NCBI GenBank assembly: GCA_035716025.1
Contig: DASTKH010000046.1
Coordinates: 1 to 64,000 of the forward strand
DNA from: JADGHE01 sp035716025
GTDB lineage: Bacteria; Pseudomonadota; Alphaproteobacteria; Rhizobiales; Xanthobacteraceae
DNA length: 64,000 bases
Reading direction: 5' to 3'
Shown here: one piece after another, positions 32,892-40,795 of the stretch
Layout of the letters: every line of letters starts with the position of its first letter
How positions within the stretch are numbered: the first letter of the stretch is position 1
Program-made: the position numbers and the translations under genes
Notes under the pieces: generated by a model
The model's database searches: none
Told to the model about the DNA's origin: nothing
Seen by the model: the letters and a program-made list of their open reading frames with translations, nothing else

Positions 32892-33578
32892 ATGCGTGAA
32901 TCCGAACTCTCCGCCGGGGAGCGTCTTGCCGCCGTACGCCGCGAAATCGAAGCCGCCTGCCGGGAGGCGGGTCGCAGCCCCGCCTCCGTGGAGCTGATTG
33001 CCGTCGCCAAGACGTTTGCGGCGGAGGCGATCGCTCCCGTCATCGCGGCCGGACAGCGCATGTTCGGCGAGAATCGCGTGCAGGAGGCGGCCGCCAAATG
33101 GCCGGCGCTCAAGGAGGCGCATCCCGATCTCGTGCTCCACCTCATCGGACCGTTGCAGACCAACAAGGTGCGCGAGGCGGTGCGCCTTTTCGACGCGATC
33201 CACACCGTCGATCGGCCGAAACTTGCCGCCGCGCTCGCCAAGGAGTTCGCCCGCACGGAGCGGCGCCCGATGCTCTTCGTCGAGGTGAATACCGGCGCCG
33301 AACCGCAAAAGGCGGGCGTGCTTCCGGAAGAAGCGGACGGCTTTCTGCGCGCCTGCCGCGATGAATACGGGCTTTCGATCGCCGGACTCATGTGCATTCC
33401 GCCCTTCGACGAGCCGCCGGCCCCGCATTTCGCGCTGCTGTCGAAAATCGCCGCCCGCAACGGGCTGACGTGTCTGTCCATGGGCATGAGCGCCGATTTC
33501 CCGACGGCGATCCGTTTCGGCGCAACGCATGTCCGGGTCGGCACCGCGATCTTCGGGGCGCGCGCGGGCCGTCACTGA
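32892..33578 (+). CDS. YggS/PROSC-family PLP-binding protein
   Basis: A 228-residue single-domain TIM-barrel PLP protein. The cofactor lysine is K40 (LIAVAKTF); HLIGPLQTNK, VNTGAEPQKAG, GLMCIPP and LSMGMSADF are the usual family blocks. It has no known enzyme activity; members hold and deliver PLP and affect amino acid and vitamin B6 balance. The frame is open 25 codons further upstream, but the ATG at 32892 gives the family's normal N-terminus. Its 3' end overlaps the convergent YkuD gene by 7 nt. Confidence 0.92.
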   Translation: MRESELSAGERLAAVRREIEAACREAGRSPASVELIAVAKTFAAEAIAPVIAAGQRMFGENRVQEAAAKWPALKEAHPDLVLHLIGPLQTNKVREAVRLFDAIHTVDRPKLAAALAKEFARTERRPMLFVEVNTGAEPQKAGVLPEEADGFLRACRDEYGLSIAGLMCIPPFDEPPAPHFALLSKIAARNGLTCLSMGMSADFPTAIRFGATHVRVGTAIFGARAGRH

Positions 33579-34096
33579 ATGGCGATCCGGGTGCGGGGGC
33601 CGATGCGCGCGATGAGTCGGCGCAGTTCGGGCTCGGGCAGGCCGACGCAGCCGGCGGTCGGTCCGAAATCCGGCCGCGCCACGTGGAAGAACACGGCGCT
33701 GCCGCGCCCGGCGATGCGCGGCCGCCGGTTGTGGTCGATTTCGACGACGATGTCGTAGAGCCGGTCTTCGCGCCAAAGCCGATCGCCGGGACCGCCTTCC
33801 GCCAGAAGGATCGGGCGGTTGTAACGTCTGTCGGCGGGGTCTTCGCACCAGGCGTCGCACGGGCGGATCCGCCGCACGGGAAGGCGCGTCTTCGGCCGTC
33901 GGCCGCGGTCGCTGCGCCACCACACCCGGACCGCGCGAAAGAGGCCCCGCGGGGTTGCGCCGTCTCCCTCGCGCTTGTCTGCCCGGATGCCGCTCCGGCC
34001 GAGCGTCACCGCCACCGCCCGGCCACCCAGCAGAAGCCAACCTTGCTGCGGACAACCCGGGCGTTTCTTGACGCGCACGAGAGAACATCCTTGCAT
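33572..34096 (-). CDS. YkuD-domain (L,D-transpeptidase fold) protein
   Basis: A 174-residue protein with a YkuD domain. The catalytic His is in FFHVAR and the Cys in GPTAGCVGL, spaced as in L,D-transpeptidases, so crosslinking or modification of peptidoglycan is possible. There is no signal peptide at the chosen start and no peptidoglycan-binding domain; this short form (with GDGATPRG and RLYDIVVEIDHN) is common in Bradyrhizobium relatives. The start at 34094-34096 is picked by matching length to such proteins. The 3' end overlaps yggS by 7 nt (convergent). Confidence 0.85.
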   Translation of the reverse strand: MQGCSLVRVKKRPGCPQQGWLLLGGRAVAVTLGRSGIRADKREGDGATPRGLFRAVRVWWRSDRGRRPKTRLPVRRIRPCDAWCEDPADRRYNRPILLAEGGPGDRLWREDRLYDIVVEIDHNRRPRIAGRGSAVFFHVARPDFGPTAGCVGLPEPELRRLIARIGPRTRIAIQ

Positions 34097-34252
34097 TTGC
34101 GGCCTATCCGTGGATGGAAGAATGCGGGCGGGGGGCGGTCCGGAGGTCGAATCAGGCCGAGTCGGCGACCGGCAGGCAGGTCCTGGCGTCGTCACGATTC
34201 ATGCCTAGATTTTCAACGGTCCGTGAACAACTGCGAGGGTGTATCCCGGAAT

Positions 34253-34939
34253 ATGACGCAGCGGCGAAAAATTCTCATCGTCGACGACGACGGCGAGCTG
34301 CGCGACATGCTGGTCGAGCAACTGGGGCTGGGCGAGGAATTCGAGGCGCACGGCGTCGATACTGCCGCCAAGGCGCTCGACGTCGCGAAGAATAGCCAGA
34401 TCGATCTCGTGCTGATGGACATCAGTCTGCCCGACATGGACGGCCGCGAGGCCGTGCGCACCCTGCGGGCCCAGGGCTTCAAGGCCCCGGTCATCATGCT
34501 GACGGGCCACGATACCGATGCGGACACGATCCTCGGGCTGGAATCCGGCGCCAACGATTACGTCACCAAGCCGTTCCGCTATGCCGTGCTGCTCGCGCGC
34601 ATCCGCTCGCAGCTGCGCCAGCATGAGGCGAGCGAGGACGCGGTGTTTTCCATCGGGCCCTACACGTTCCGCCCCTCGGCCAAGCTTCTGGTCGGCGAAC
34701 GCGGCGGCAAGATCCGCCTGACCGAGAAGGAAACCGCAATCCTGCGTTATCTCTATCGCGCCGGCCAGAAGCCGGTGTCGCGGGATGTGCTGCTGCAGGA
34801 GGTGTGGGGTTACAATTCCGGCGTGACGACCCATACGCTCGAAACGCATATCTATCGCCTTCGGCAGAAGGTCGAGCAGGATGCCGGCAATCCGGCAATT
34901 CTGGTCACCGACGCCGGAGGCTACAAGTTGATGCCCTGA
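34253..34939 (+). CDS. OmpR-type response regulator (CenR-like)
   Basis: A 228-residue regulator with an N-terminal receiver (acidic pocket D11-D13, phospho-acceptor D56 in LVLMDISLPDMDG, VTKPF lysine) and a C-terminal winged helix with the OmpR-type VWGYNSGVTTHTLETHIYRLRQKV. The linker QLRQHEASEDAVFSIGPYTF resembles CenR, the essential envelope regulator of Caulobacter and relatives, as I remember it; this link is tentative. No histidine kinase lies beside it. The ATG at 34253 starts the receiver domain directly. Confidence 0.9.
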   Translation: MTQRRKILIVDDDGELRDMLVEQLGLGEEFEAHGVDTAAKALDVAKNSQIDLVLMDISLPDMDGREAVRTLRAQGFKAPVIMLTGHDTDADTILGLESGANDYVTKPFRYAVLLARIRSQLRQHEASEDAVFSIGPYTFRPSAKLLVGERGGKIRLTEKETAILRYLYRAGQKPVSRDVLLQEVWGYNSGVTTHTLETHIYRLRQKVEQDAGNPAILVTDAGGYKLMP

Positions 34940-35185
34940 GGCGGGATGAGCTTGGCTTGAGCGGTCTTATCTTTCCTTTGCTGCCGCGCCGGCGGGAATG
35001 AAGGACCGTGTCCCGCTTTCGTCGGGACGAACGGAATGAGCGCACGCGCAGAGTGTTGCGGCTCAGTTTCGTCCAGCCCCAGGGTGCGCGCTGCGGCGGC
35101 GAGCCGCCGGGCGCGGCGTCTGCGTTCGCGTGCGTGAGGTGAAGCCTCCGGCACTTCGCCGCGAGGCCAATTCGTCGGCGGGCGG

Positions 35186-35659
35186 ATGTCGATCGAGGAC
35201 GATATTGCGTTGCTGCAGCAGGGGCCGCTCCTGGGGCTGCTCGGGGGCGAGGCCCTGCGGATCCTGGCCATCGGGTCGGAAAGCCGGATCGTCCAGCGCG
35301 GCGCCCTCCTGTTTACGGCCGGCGAGCCGGCCGACGGTGCCTATGTGGTGGAGGTCGGCTCGTTCACGCTGCGCACGCCGGGCGGGCGGGAGAGCATCGC
35401 GCGGCGCGGGGCGGTGCTCGGCGAATATGCGTTGCTGATCGAAACGCCGCGCGCGTTCTCCGCGGTCGCGCGGGAATTCTCTTCGGTGCTCCGCATTCCC
35501 CGCCCGCTCTTCCTCAAAATGCTGGATGGCTATCCGGCGGTCGCGGAGCGGTTGCGGCGATGGATGCTGCAACAATGCGAGGAGCTGGCCGACGAAATCA
35601 GCGCAGTCCGCGCCGCGCTTGCCGAAGGACTGCCTGCCGATCGGCCCAAGCCGAATTGA
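35186..35659 (+). CDS. Cyclic-nucleotide-binding domain protein without HTH
   Basis: A 157-residue protein made of a single CRP/cNMP-binding beta-roll (about residues 15-130: ILAIGSESRIVQRGALLFTAGEPADGAYVV; GEYALLIETPRAFSAVA) and a short C-terminal helix. There is no DNA-binding domain. It may be a stand-alone ligand sensor or adaptor; the classic cAMP-binding arginine site (R-x-A-T-A) reads PRAFSAVA, so cyclic nucleotide binding is uncertain. The start at 35186 gives a full domain. It does not appear linked to neighbours. Confidence 0.8.
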   Translation: MSIEDDIALLQQGPLLGLLGGEALRILAIGSESRIVQRGALLFTAGEPADGAYVVEVGSFTLRTPGGRESIARRGAVLGEYALLIETPRAFSAVAREFSSVLRIPRPLFLKMLDGYPAVAERLRRWMLQQCEELADEISAVRAALAEGLPADRPKPN

Positions 35660-35762
35660 TCCGGCTCGGGGGGCGGGTAAGTGATGCCGAAAGGCGGTCC
35701 GGCAGCCGCCCGCCCCTGCGGGGGGACGTCGGCGGAGAGCCCGCGCAGGAAGGCGCGGGTGG

Positions 35763-35942
35763 TCACGCGGCCGGATCCTCGAGGATCGCCTCGCGGATGG
35801 GCAGGACGTGGTAGTCCTTGCAGTAAGGACAATACACTCTCATCGCATCGCTGAGCGCGGCCGCCACACTTCGTTTGTCGGTATCGACGCCGGCATCGAT
35901 GAAATTGGCGGTCTTGGGGCAACGAAACACAAGCGGGCTCAT
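35763..35942 (-). CDS. Small zinc-ribbon-like protein (59 residues)
   Basis: A short gene encoding 59 residues beginning MSPLVFRCPKTAN. Three cysteines and a histidine (C8; C38 and C41 in YCPYCKDYH; H45) could hold one zinc ion. GGGGGGAGGG stands before the ATG at 35940-35942, a strong ribosome-binding site. Small proteins with an RCP...C-P-x-C plan occur in Bradyrhizobium-type genomes; function unknown. It is convergent with the cNMP-binding protein gene. Confidence 0.75.
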   Translation of the reverse strand: MSPLVFRCPKTANFIDAGVDTDKRSVAAALSDAMRVYCPYCKDYHVLPIREAILEDPAA

Positions 35943-36183
35943 CGGAACCCTCCCCCCACAGCCAGGATCTTTCGCGAGAAGTTACGCCCGGCCGCCGGGC
36001 GGGTCTCTCTTCCCGGAAGATCACGCGACGCACACGACGGGAAACGAACGCAACGCACGCAACACGAGATCGCCGGCTACCGGCGGTGCGATAACCGTGC
36101 CCCAGAACGATGCGCCGCGCCAGAAGAATCTTGCGGCCAATTTGCCGCGCGCCGGTGTGCCGCGCCCGGCGGCCGTCCGACCC

Positions 36184-36690
36184 TCAGGCGGCCTTGGCCT
36201 CGTAGGCCCGCTGCAAGGCGGCGATGTCGAGCTTCTCCATCTGAAGAAGAGCTTTCATCGCACGATCCGCTCTCGCGCCGTCGGGGTCGCTCAGCATCTT
36301 GGGCAGAACGGTCGGCACCACCTGCCACGAGAGGCCGAACTTGTCCTTGAGCCACCCGCAGGGTCCTGCCTGTCCGCCATCGGCGGTGAGCTTCTCCCAG
36401 AAATAGTCAACCTCGTCCTGGGTTTCGCACGGAATCTGGAAGGAGACGGCCTCGTCGAACTTGAACTGCGGGCCGCCGTTGAGCGCCATGAAAGCCTGAC
36501 CGAAAATTTCAAATTCCACGACCAGCACCGAACCCGCAGGCTTGCCGTGTATCTCCTGGCCTTCATTGCCGTAGTGGGTCACGGACTTGATCCGGCCATC
36601 TCTGAAAACCGAAACGTAGAAATTTGCCGCCTCCTCGGCCTCGGTATCGAACCATAGGCAGGGCGTAACCGTCTTCAGGCTGTTCGCCAT
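36184..36690 (-). CDS. PhnB-like VOC-superfamily protein
   Basis: A 168-residue protein of the PhnB/'3-demethylubiquinone methyltransferase' group (PF06983) with the glyoxalase/VOC fold. VTPCLWFDTEAEEAANFYVSVF, GQAFMALNGGP and DEVDYFWEKLTADGG...GWLKDKFGLSWQVVP are the family signatures. Such proteins bind small molecules or metals; no reaction is proven for this clade. It is the last gene of the ArsR-headed minus-strand operon (36184-39628). Confidence 0.88.
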   Translation of the reverse strand: MANSLKTVTPCLWFDTEAEEAANFYVSVFRDGRIKSVTHYGNEGQEIHGKPAGSVLVVEFEIFGQAFMALNGGPQFKFDEAVSFQIPCETQDEVDYFWEKLTADGGQAGPCGWLKDKFGLSWQVVPTVLPKMLSDPDGARADRAMKALLQMEKLDIAALQRAYEAKAA

Positions 36691-36762
36691 GACTGTCTCC
36701 AGGGACTCCGGTGAGCGCTCGAAGATTCTCGGCCGGCCCGCCCGTGGCGGCTCTTGCGGCTT

Positions 36763-37143
36763 TCAGCCGTCGGCCGGCGTGATCCAGCCGACGCCCGCCC
36801 CGCCGGGTTCGCGCAGCATCGCGATGCGGCCGACGTTCGGAACGTCGAAAATCGGCATGACGAGCTTTCCGCCGGCCGCTTCGGCCTTGCGGACGCGCGC
36901 GTCCACGTCGTCGACGGCGAGGAACGGCATCCAGCCTTCGGGAATCTCGTCGCACAGCGAGGTGGGAATCGGAAACATCCCGGCGACGGGCGTATCGCCC
37001 ATCTTCGCCACCCAGTAGGCGTGTCCGTCCGGCGTTTGCGCCCCTTCGAAATTCCAGCCGAGTGTGTCGGCATAGAAACGCTTCGCCTTCTCGACGTCGC
37101 GCGTGCGCAGCTCGTTCCAATGGAAATGACCGTGGGCCGTCAT
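36763..37143 (-). CDS. VOC-family (glyoxalase/bleomycin-resistance fold) protein
   Basis: A 126-residue single VOC module pair: HFHWNELRTRDVEKAKRFYADTLGW at the start, then VDDVDARVRKAEAAGGKLVMPIFDVPNVGRIAMLREPGG. H8 could be one metal ligand; the usual Glu at the last ligand position is not clear. GAGG precedes the ATG at 37141-37143. It lies 11 bp after the DUF1428 gene and 72 bp before the PhnB-like gene, clearly one operon. Confidence 0.87.
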   Translation of the reverse strand: MTAHGHFHWNELRTRDVEKAKRFYADTLGWNFEGAQTPDGHAYWVAKMGDTPVAGMFPIPTSLCDEIPEGWMPFLAVDDVDARVRKAEAAGGKLVMPIFDVPNVGRIAMLREPGGAGVGWITPADG

Positions 37144-37154
37144 GACCGCCTCGC

Positions 37155-37514
37155 TCAAAGGCTGACCTGAACCTTGAATCCGCCATAGACCATGCGCTTG
37201 CCGTCGAACGGGACGGACTTCTTCTCCATCGCCTTTGTGATGCGCGGGTCTTTCATCACCTTGGCGAGGACGCGGTCGCGGTGCGCGCGCGACTTGTAGG
37301 TGATCCACGAGAAGACGACCGTTTCGCCCGCCTTGAGTTTCACGCTCTGCGGAAACGAGGTCCACTTGCCGGGCTTCACGTCGTCGGCGATGCATTCGTG
37401 AAAATCGAGGGCGCCGTGCTCCTTCCACACCTTTCCGGCCGCGCGGGCCATGGCGAAATAAGCCTTCAGATTCTTCTTCGGCACGGGCAAGACAAAGCCA
37501 TCGACATAGGGCAT
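37155..37514 (-). CDS. DUF1428-family protein
   Basis: A 119-residue alpha/beta (dimeric barrel) protein of DUF1428 (PF07237). It begins MPYVDGFVLPVPKKNLKAYF and has ALDFHECIADDV and FSWITYKSRAHRDRVLAKVM, all typical. No reaction is known. AGGAGG lies before the ATG at 37512-37514. Members are frequently coded beside ArsR/SRPBCC and VOC genes, as here. Confidence 0.9.
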   Translation of the reverse strand: MPYVDGFVLPVPKKNLKAYFAMARAAGKVWKEHGALDFHECIADDVKPGKWTSFPQSVKLKAGETVVFSWITYKSRAHRDRVLAKVMKDPRITKAMEKKSVPFDGKRMVYGGFKVQVSL

Positions 37515-37551
37515 CGGACGTTCCTCCTGACAAGACAATGAATTCGCAACA

Positions 37552-37953
37552 TCAGGCCGCGGCCTTGGGATCCATCCAGAAGATCTCCCAGATGTGGCCG
37601 TCCGGATCGTTGAAGGCGCGGCCATACATGAATCCGTGGTCCTCCGCGTCCCGCGCCTCGGTGGCCCCGGCTTTGAGCGCGACTTCGAGGAGTGCGTCCA
37701 CTTTGTCGCGTGAGTCCGCCGAAAGCGCGACCAGCACTTCCGTGCTGCGGTTTGCGTCGGCGATCGCCTTCGGCGTGAACTGCTTGAATTTCGGCTCGGT
37801 GAGCAGCATCGCGTAGATGTCGTCGGTGATGACCATGCAGGCCGCGGTTGCGTCCGTGAATTTCGGGTTGAAACGGTAGCCGAGCGCCGCGAAGAAGCGT
37901 TTCGACCGCTCGAGGTCCTTTACCGGCAGATTGACGAAAATCTTGGTGCTCAC
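37552..37953 (-). CDS. VOC-family protein (extradiol dioxygenase/lactoylglutathione lyase fold)
   Basis: A 133-residue VOC protein starting at a GTG (37951-37953) preceded by AAGGA. It opens STKIFVNLPVKDLERSKRFFAALGY and ends YGRAFNDPDGHIWEIFWMDP, with E of WEIF in the usual metal-ligand place. Substrate unknown. It is the fourth gene of the ArsR operon. Confidence 0.87.
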   Translation of the reverse strand: MSTKIFVNLPVKDLERSKRFFAALGYRFNPKFTDATAACMVITDDIYAMLLTEPKFKQFTPKAIADANRSTEVLVALSADSRDKVDALLEVALKAGATEARDAEDHGFMYGRAFNDPDGHIWEIFWMDPKAAA

Positions 37954-38049
37954 GGCGTATCCTTTCGGGCAGACGGGGTGAAAACAGTCAATGTGCGGCG
38001 ACGGCTCGAGCCGAAGCCCACGCCAGCCGCGGAGAATCATGGCGCGGGC

Positions 38050-38805
38050 TCACGTCCCGCAGCAGCCGGGCGAAGCGGTGTCCGCTTCGTATTCGTCGTG
38101 GCGCTTCACCCAGTCCATGATCGCGGTTTCGTTCCGGCCTTTCGGCGTCAGATCGAGGAAGTTGTGGGCGCCGATGAGAATGTCGCCGCCGCGCGCATAG
38201 GTCGAATAGGTGTGGAAGACGCGACCGGCCTCGTCCTTGTAGAAGACGCTGAGCCCCGGCAGGTCCGGAGGGCCGGCGGCAATGCTCTCGTAATTGTAGG
38301 TGACGCGGCCGCTTGCGCGCTGCGCGTCCGTGAACGACGCCCCGTAATCGAAACTGAAATCGCTACCGGCCGAAGACGCGAAGGGAAATTTCCAGCCCAT
38401 GCGCGACCAATATCCGGCGAGCTTGTCGAGCGGGCCGCGCGAGACGGCGATCACCGTCACGTCGTGATGTTTGAGATGCTGGTTCGCCCCGTCGATGTGA
38501 TCGCACAGGAACGAGCAGCCGTCGCAGCCTTGGTCCAGGTCGAAACGCCACATGAAGTGGTAGACAATGAGCTGGCTGTTGCGGCCGAACAGCTCGGCAA
38601 GCGTGCGCTGGCCCTCGGGCGTGTCGAAGACGTAGCGCTTGTCGACCGCAACCCACGGGAGGTGGCGCCGTTCCGCCGCGACCGCGTCGAGCGTGCGGGT
38701 GAGTTGCTTCTCGCGCGTGAGCAGGCGCTTGCGGGCGGCGAGCCATTCTTCGCGGGACACGACCGGGTGGTCGGCGCGCGCGGATTGCGATGTTTGTTCG
38801 AGCAT
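38050..38805 (-). CDS. DUF899 thioredoxin-like protein
   Basis: A 251-residue protein of DUF899 (PF05988), a thioredoxin-fold family. Typical blocks are REEWLAARKRLLTREKQLTR, the RYVFDTPEGQRTLAELFG start of the fold, and a Cys cluster GCDGCSFLCDHIDG in place of the usual CxxC. The tail ends GCCGT. Roles in redox or detoxification are presumed, not shown. GGGAGA precedes the ATG at 38803-38805, which is preferred to the longer open frame running into the SRPBCC gene. Confidence 0.9.
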   Translation of the reverse strand: MLEQTSQSARADHPVVSREEWLAARKRLLTREKQLTRTLDAVAAERRHLPWVAVDKRYVFDTPEGQRTLAELFGRNSQLIVYHFMWRFDLDQGCDGCSFLCDHIDGANQHLKHHDVTVIAVSRGPLDKLAGYWSRMGWKFPFASSAGSDFSFDYGASFTDAQRASGRVTYNYESIAAGPPDLPGLSVFYKDEAGRVFHTYSTYARGGDILIGAHNFLDLTPKGRNETAIMDWVKRHDEYEADTASPGCCGT

Positions 38806-38849
38806 GACGGTCTCCCTGATGCCCCGGCCCCGGAGTCGCGCGAACGGTT

Positions 38850-39299
38850 TCAAGCGAACAGTTTTTCGAGCTTGTTGAGCGAACCGGTCCATCCCCATTC
38901 GTGACGGTCGCGCGCGGCCTCGTCGAAGAACTGCTCGTGGAGGAGCGTGAGCAGCGAGGCATGGTCGCCGTCGGGCCTGATGCGGATGGTCACCAGGGAT
39001 TCGCGCTCGGGGGTCGAGCGCCAGGCCCAGGTGAAAACCAGCCGTTCGTTGGGAACCACCTCGCGATAAATCCCGCTGACGTGATGTTCCTCACCGTCTT
39101 CCGTGAAGAAGACGATCGTGTAGCGGCCGCCGACCCGCACATCCATGTCGGCACGCGCCACCCGGCCGGAATCGGGGCCGAACCATCTCACGATCTGCGT
39201 GGGTTCCGTCCAGGCCGCGTAGACCCTTTCGGCCGTCGCATTGAGACGACGTTTGAGGGTGAGGCTCGGCCTGGCGTCCTGTTTCGGCTGGGCGGGCAT
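38850..39299 (-). CDS. SRPBCC/AHSA1-family protein
   Basis: A 149-residue START/AHSA1-like protein with a hydrophobic ligand cavity. LKRRLNATAERVYAAWTEPTQIVRWFGP and DVRVGGRYTIVFFTEDGEEH are diagnostic, and WGWTGSLNKLEKLF ends it. Partners of ArsR-type regulators in rhizobia are often of this family; ligand unknown. GGAGG lies eight bases before the ATG. Its first 112 nt overlap the 3' end of the ArsR gene in another frame. Confidence 0.9.
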   Translation of the reverse strand: MPAQPKQDARPSLTLKRRLNATAERVYAAWTEPTQIVRWFGPDSGRVARADMDVRVGGRYTIVFFTEDGEEHHVSGIYREVVPNERLVFTWAWRSTPERESLVTIRIRPDGDHASLLTLLHEQFFDEAARDRHEWGWTGSLNKLEKLFA

Positions 39300-39628
39300 G
39301 CGGAGTCCTCCAGGAATTGTGCGAGGCGATCGAGTTGCGTGGTCCAGAACCGCTGGTAAACGCTGAGCCAGTGCATGGCCTGCTCCATTGGCTCTGCCGT
39401 GAGCCGGCACTTGACGGTGCGGCCCTGCTTGGTGCGGTCGATCAATCCGGCGCCCGCCAGCACGTCGAGATGCTTCATGACGGCGGGAAGCGACATCGCG
39501 AACGGACGCGCAAGCTCGCTCACCGAAAGCTCCTGCGACTCGCTGAGGCGCGCCAGCAAGGCGCGCCGTGTGGGATCGGCCAGCGCCGCGAAGGTCCGGT
39601 CGAGTGCGTCCGGGTCAAAGTGAACCAT
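39188..39628 (-). CDS. ArsR-family transcriptional repressor
   Basis: A 146-residue winged-helix regulator. Residues 5-95 are the ArsR fold (LADPTRRALLARLSESQELSVSELARPF; MSLPAVMKHLDVLAGAGLI; KQGRTVKCRL). No metal-binding cysteines are in the usual alpha-3 site, so it belongs to the metal-free SdpR-like group found with SRPBCC genes. The last 35 or so residues are Arg/Pro/Ser-rich and are read from DNA that also codes the SRPBCC N-terminus. The start codon lies inside a palindrome, suggesting self-repression. It heads the operon. Confidence 0.92.
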   Translation of the reverse strand: MVHFDPDALDRTFAALADPTRRALLARLSESQELSVSELARPFAMSLPAVMKHLDVLAGAGLIDRTKQGRTVKCRLTAEPMEQAMHWLSVYQRFWTTQLDRLAQFLEDSACPPSRNRTPGRASPSNVVSMRRPKGSTRPGRNPRRS

Positions 39629-39634
39629 GTGGTT
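39623..39634. promoter_or_regulatory. ArsR operator overlapping its start codon
   Basis: The palindrome AACCA-TG-TGGTT, extended to TGAACCA-TG-TGGTTAA, contains the ArsR start codon. Palindromes of the AACCAnnTGGTT type are typical of ArsR/SRPBCC units. It would block initiation or early transcription of the operon; the protein-DNA match is inferred. Confidence 0.55.
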
Positions 39635-39661
39635 AAGTATTAGCCGAGGCGGCGGCCTCCG

Positions 39662-40618
39662 TCAACTCCCCGGAGGCCTTAGCGGGCGTCTCAGAGGCGC
39701 CGCGCGGCTTGCGCGCAGCGCAACGGCCCAGCGGGCGAGCCGGCCGTCGATGGCGGCCAGTCCGATCCCGATGATCAGCATGCCGGCGATCTGCCGCGGC
39801 GCGAGCGCTTCGCCGAGAATGCCCACTCCGAGCAAAATCGCGCTCACCGGCACCAGGAAGTTCACGAGCATCAGGTTGGTCGCTCCTGCGCGCGCCAGCA
39901 CGCGGAAATAAATGATGTAGCCGAGTGTGGTGGACAGCACCGCAAGGCCGGCGATCGAGCCGAGCGCCGCAGCCGAGGGCGGTGGCAGCGTCCAGATGCG
40001 ATCGATGATCGCGGCCGCGGGCGCGAGCATCAGCGTCGCGAAGACCATCTGTCCGGCGGCGATCGTGGCGGGCGGATAGGGGCGGAAGCGCCGCCCATAG
40101 ACCCCGGATGCGCCGTAGAGGAAGGCCGAAAACAACAGCGTCCCCTGTGCCGCCACGTGCGTGCCGAGTTCGCGCAGCACGTCCGGTCCGATCATCACGG
40201 TGACGCCGACGAGTCCGGCGGCAAGCCCCACACCGCGTCCGGCGGTGAGCTTGTCGTCCTCCGTGACCATGTGGGCGACCAGCACGCTGAACAGCGGGGT
40301 GGTGGCGATGAGAATGGAGGCAAGGCCGCTCGCCACATGCGTCTGGCTCCAAAGGATCAGGCTGAACGGCAGCACGCTGTTGAACAGCCCCATGACGGCG
40401 AGCGGGCCCCAGAGGCTGCGCGGCGGCACCGCGTCGCCCATCGCGCGGGCAACGAGCAGAAGCAGCGCCGCGCCGCCGCCGACGCGGCCGAGTGCGACCG
40501 TTATGGGCGGCAGTTCCGACACCGCGATCTTGTTGAAAAAGAAAGATCCGCCCCAGAACGCCGAAAGGATGCACAAAAGCGCCCAGTCGGAGGCGGACAT
40601 GGACCGGCCCGGCGGCAT
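39662..40618 (-). CDS. EamA/DMT-family transporter
   Basis: A 318-residue inner-membrane protein with about ten helices in two repeats of five, the EamA (drug/metabolite exporter) plan. LILWSQTHVASGLASILIATTPLF and YIIYFRVLARAGATNLMLVNFLVPVSA are typical of repeats one and two. It should export a small metabolite. GAGG lies before the ATG at 40616-40618; another ATG is six codons on. It ends 33 bp before the ArsR gene on the same strand and may be co-transcribed. Confidence 0.88.
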   Translation of the reverse strand: MPPGRSMSASDWALLCILSAFWGGSFFFNKIAVSELPPITVALGRVGGGAALLLLVARAMGDAVPPRSLWGPLAVMGLFNSVLPFSLILWSQTHVASGLASILIATTPLFSVLVAHMVTEDDKLTAGRGVGLAAGLVGVTVMIGPDVLRELGTHVAAQGTLLFSAFLYGASGVYGRRFRPYPPATIAAGQMVFATLMLAPAAAIIDRIWTLPPPSAAALGSIAGLAVLSTTLGYIIYFRVLARAGATNLMLVNFLVPVSAILLGVGILGEALAPRQIAGMLIIGIGLAAIDGRLARWAVALRASRAAPLRRPLRPPGS

Positions 40619-40795
40619 GCCATCCTCGCATCGCGATAAACGACCATTGAAGCCGCAACCGGGCGCGGGCGCCACCCGCCTTTCGTGCAAGGTCGCTAAA
40701 CCCGGCGTTAAGGGCCGGTGCGGTATTGAGGGAGAGGCGGAGAACAGGCTGATGCCTCGCGAAGCCTTTGCGCGGCGTGCCTCAAGCACGGCGCC

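Noticed and set aside
34940..35185. Possible gene on the minus strand (35063-35575)
   Set aside because: Antisense to the cNMP-binding protein, Arg/Ala-rich with no domain; nothing convincing was seen in the 246-bp gap.
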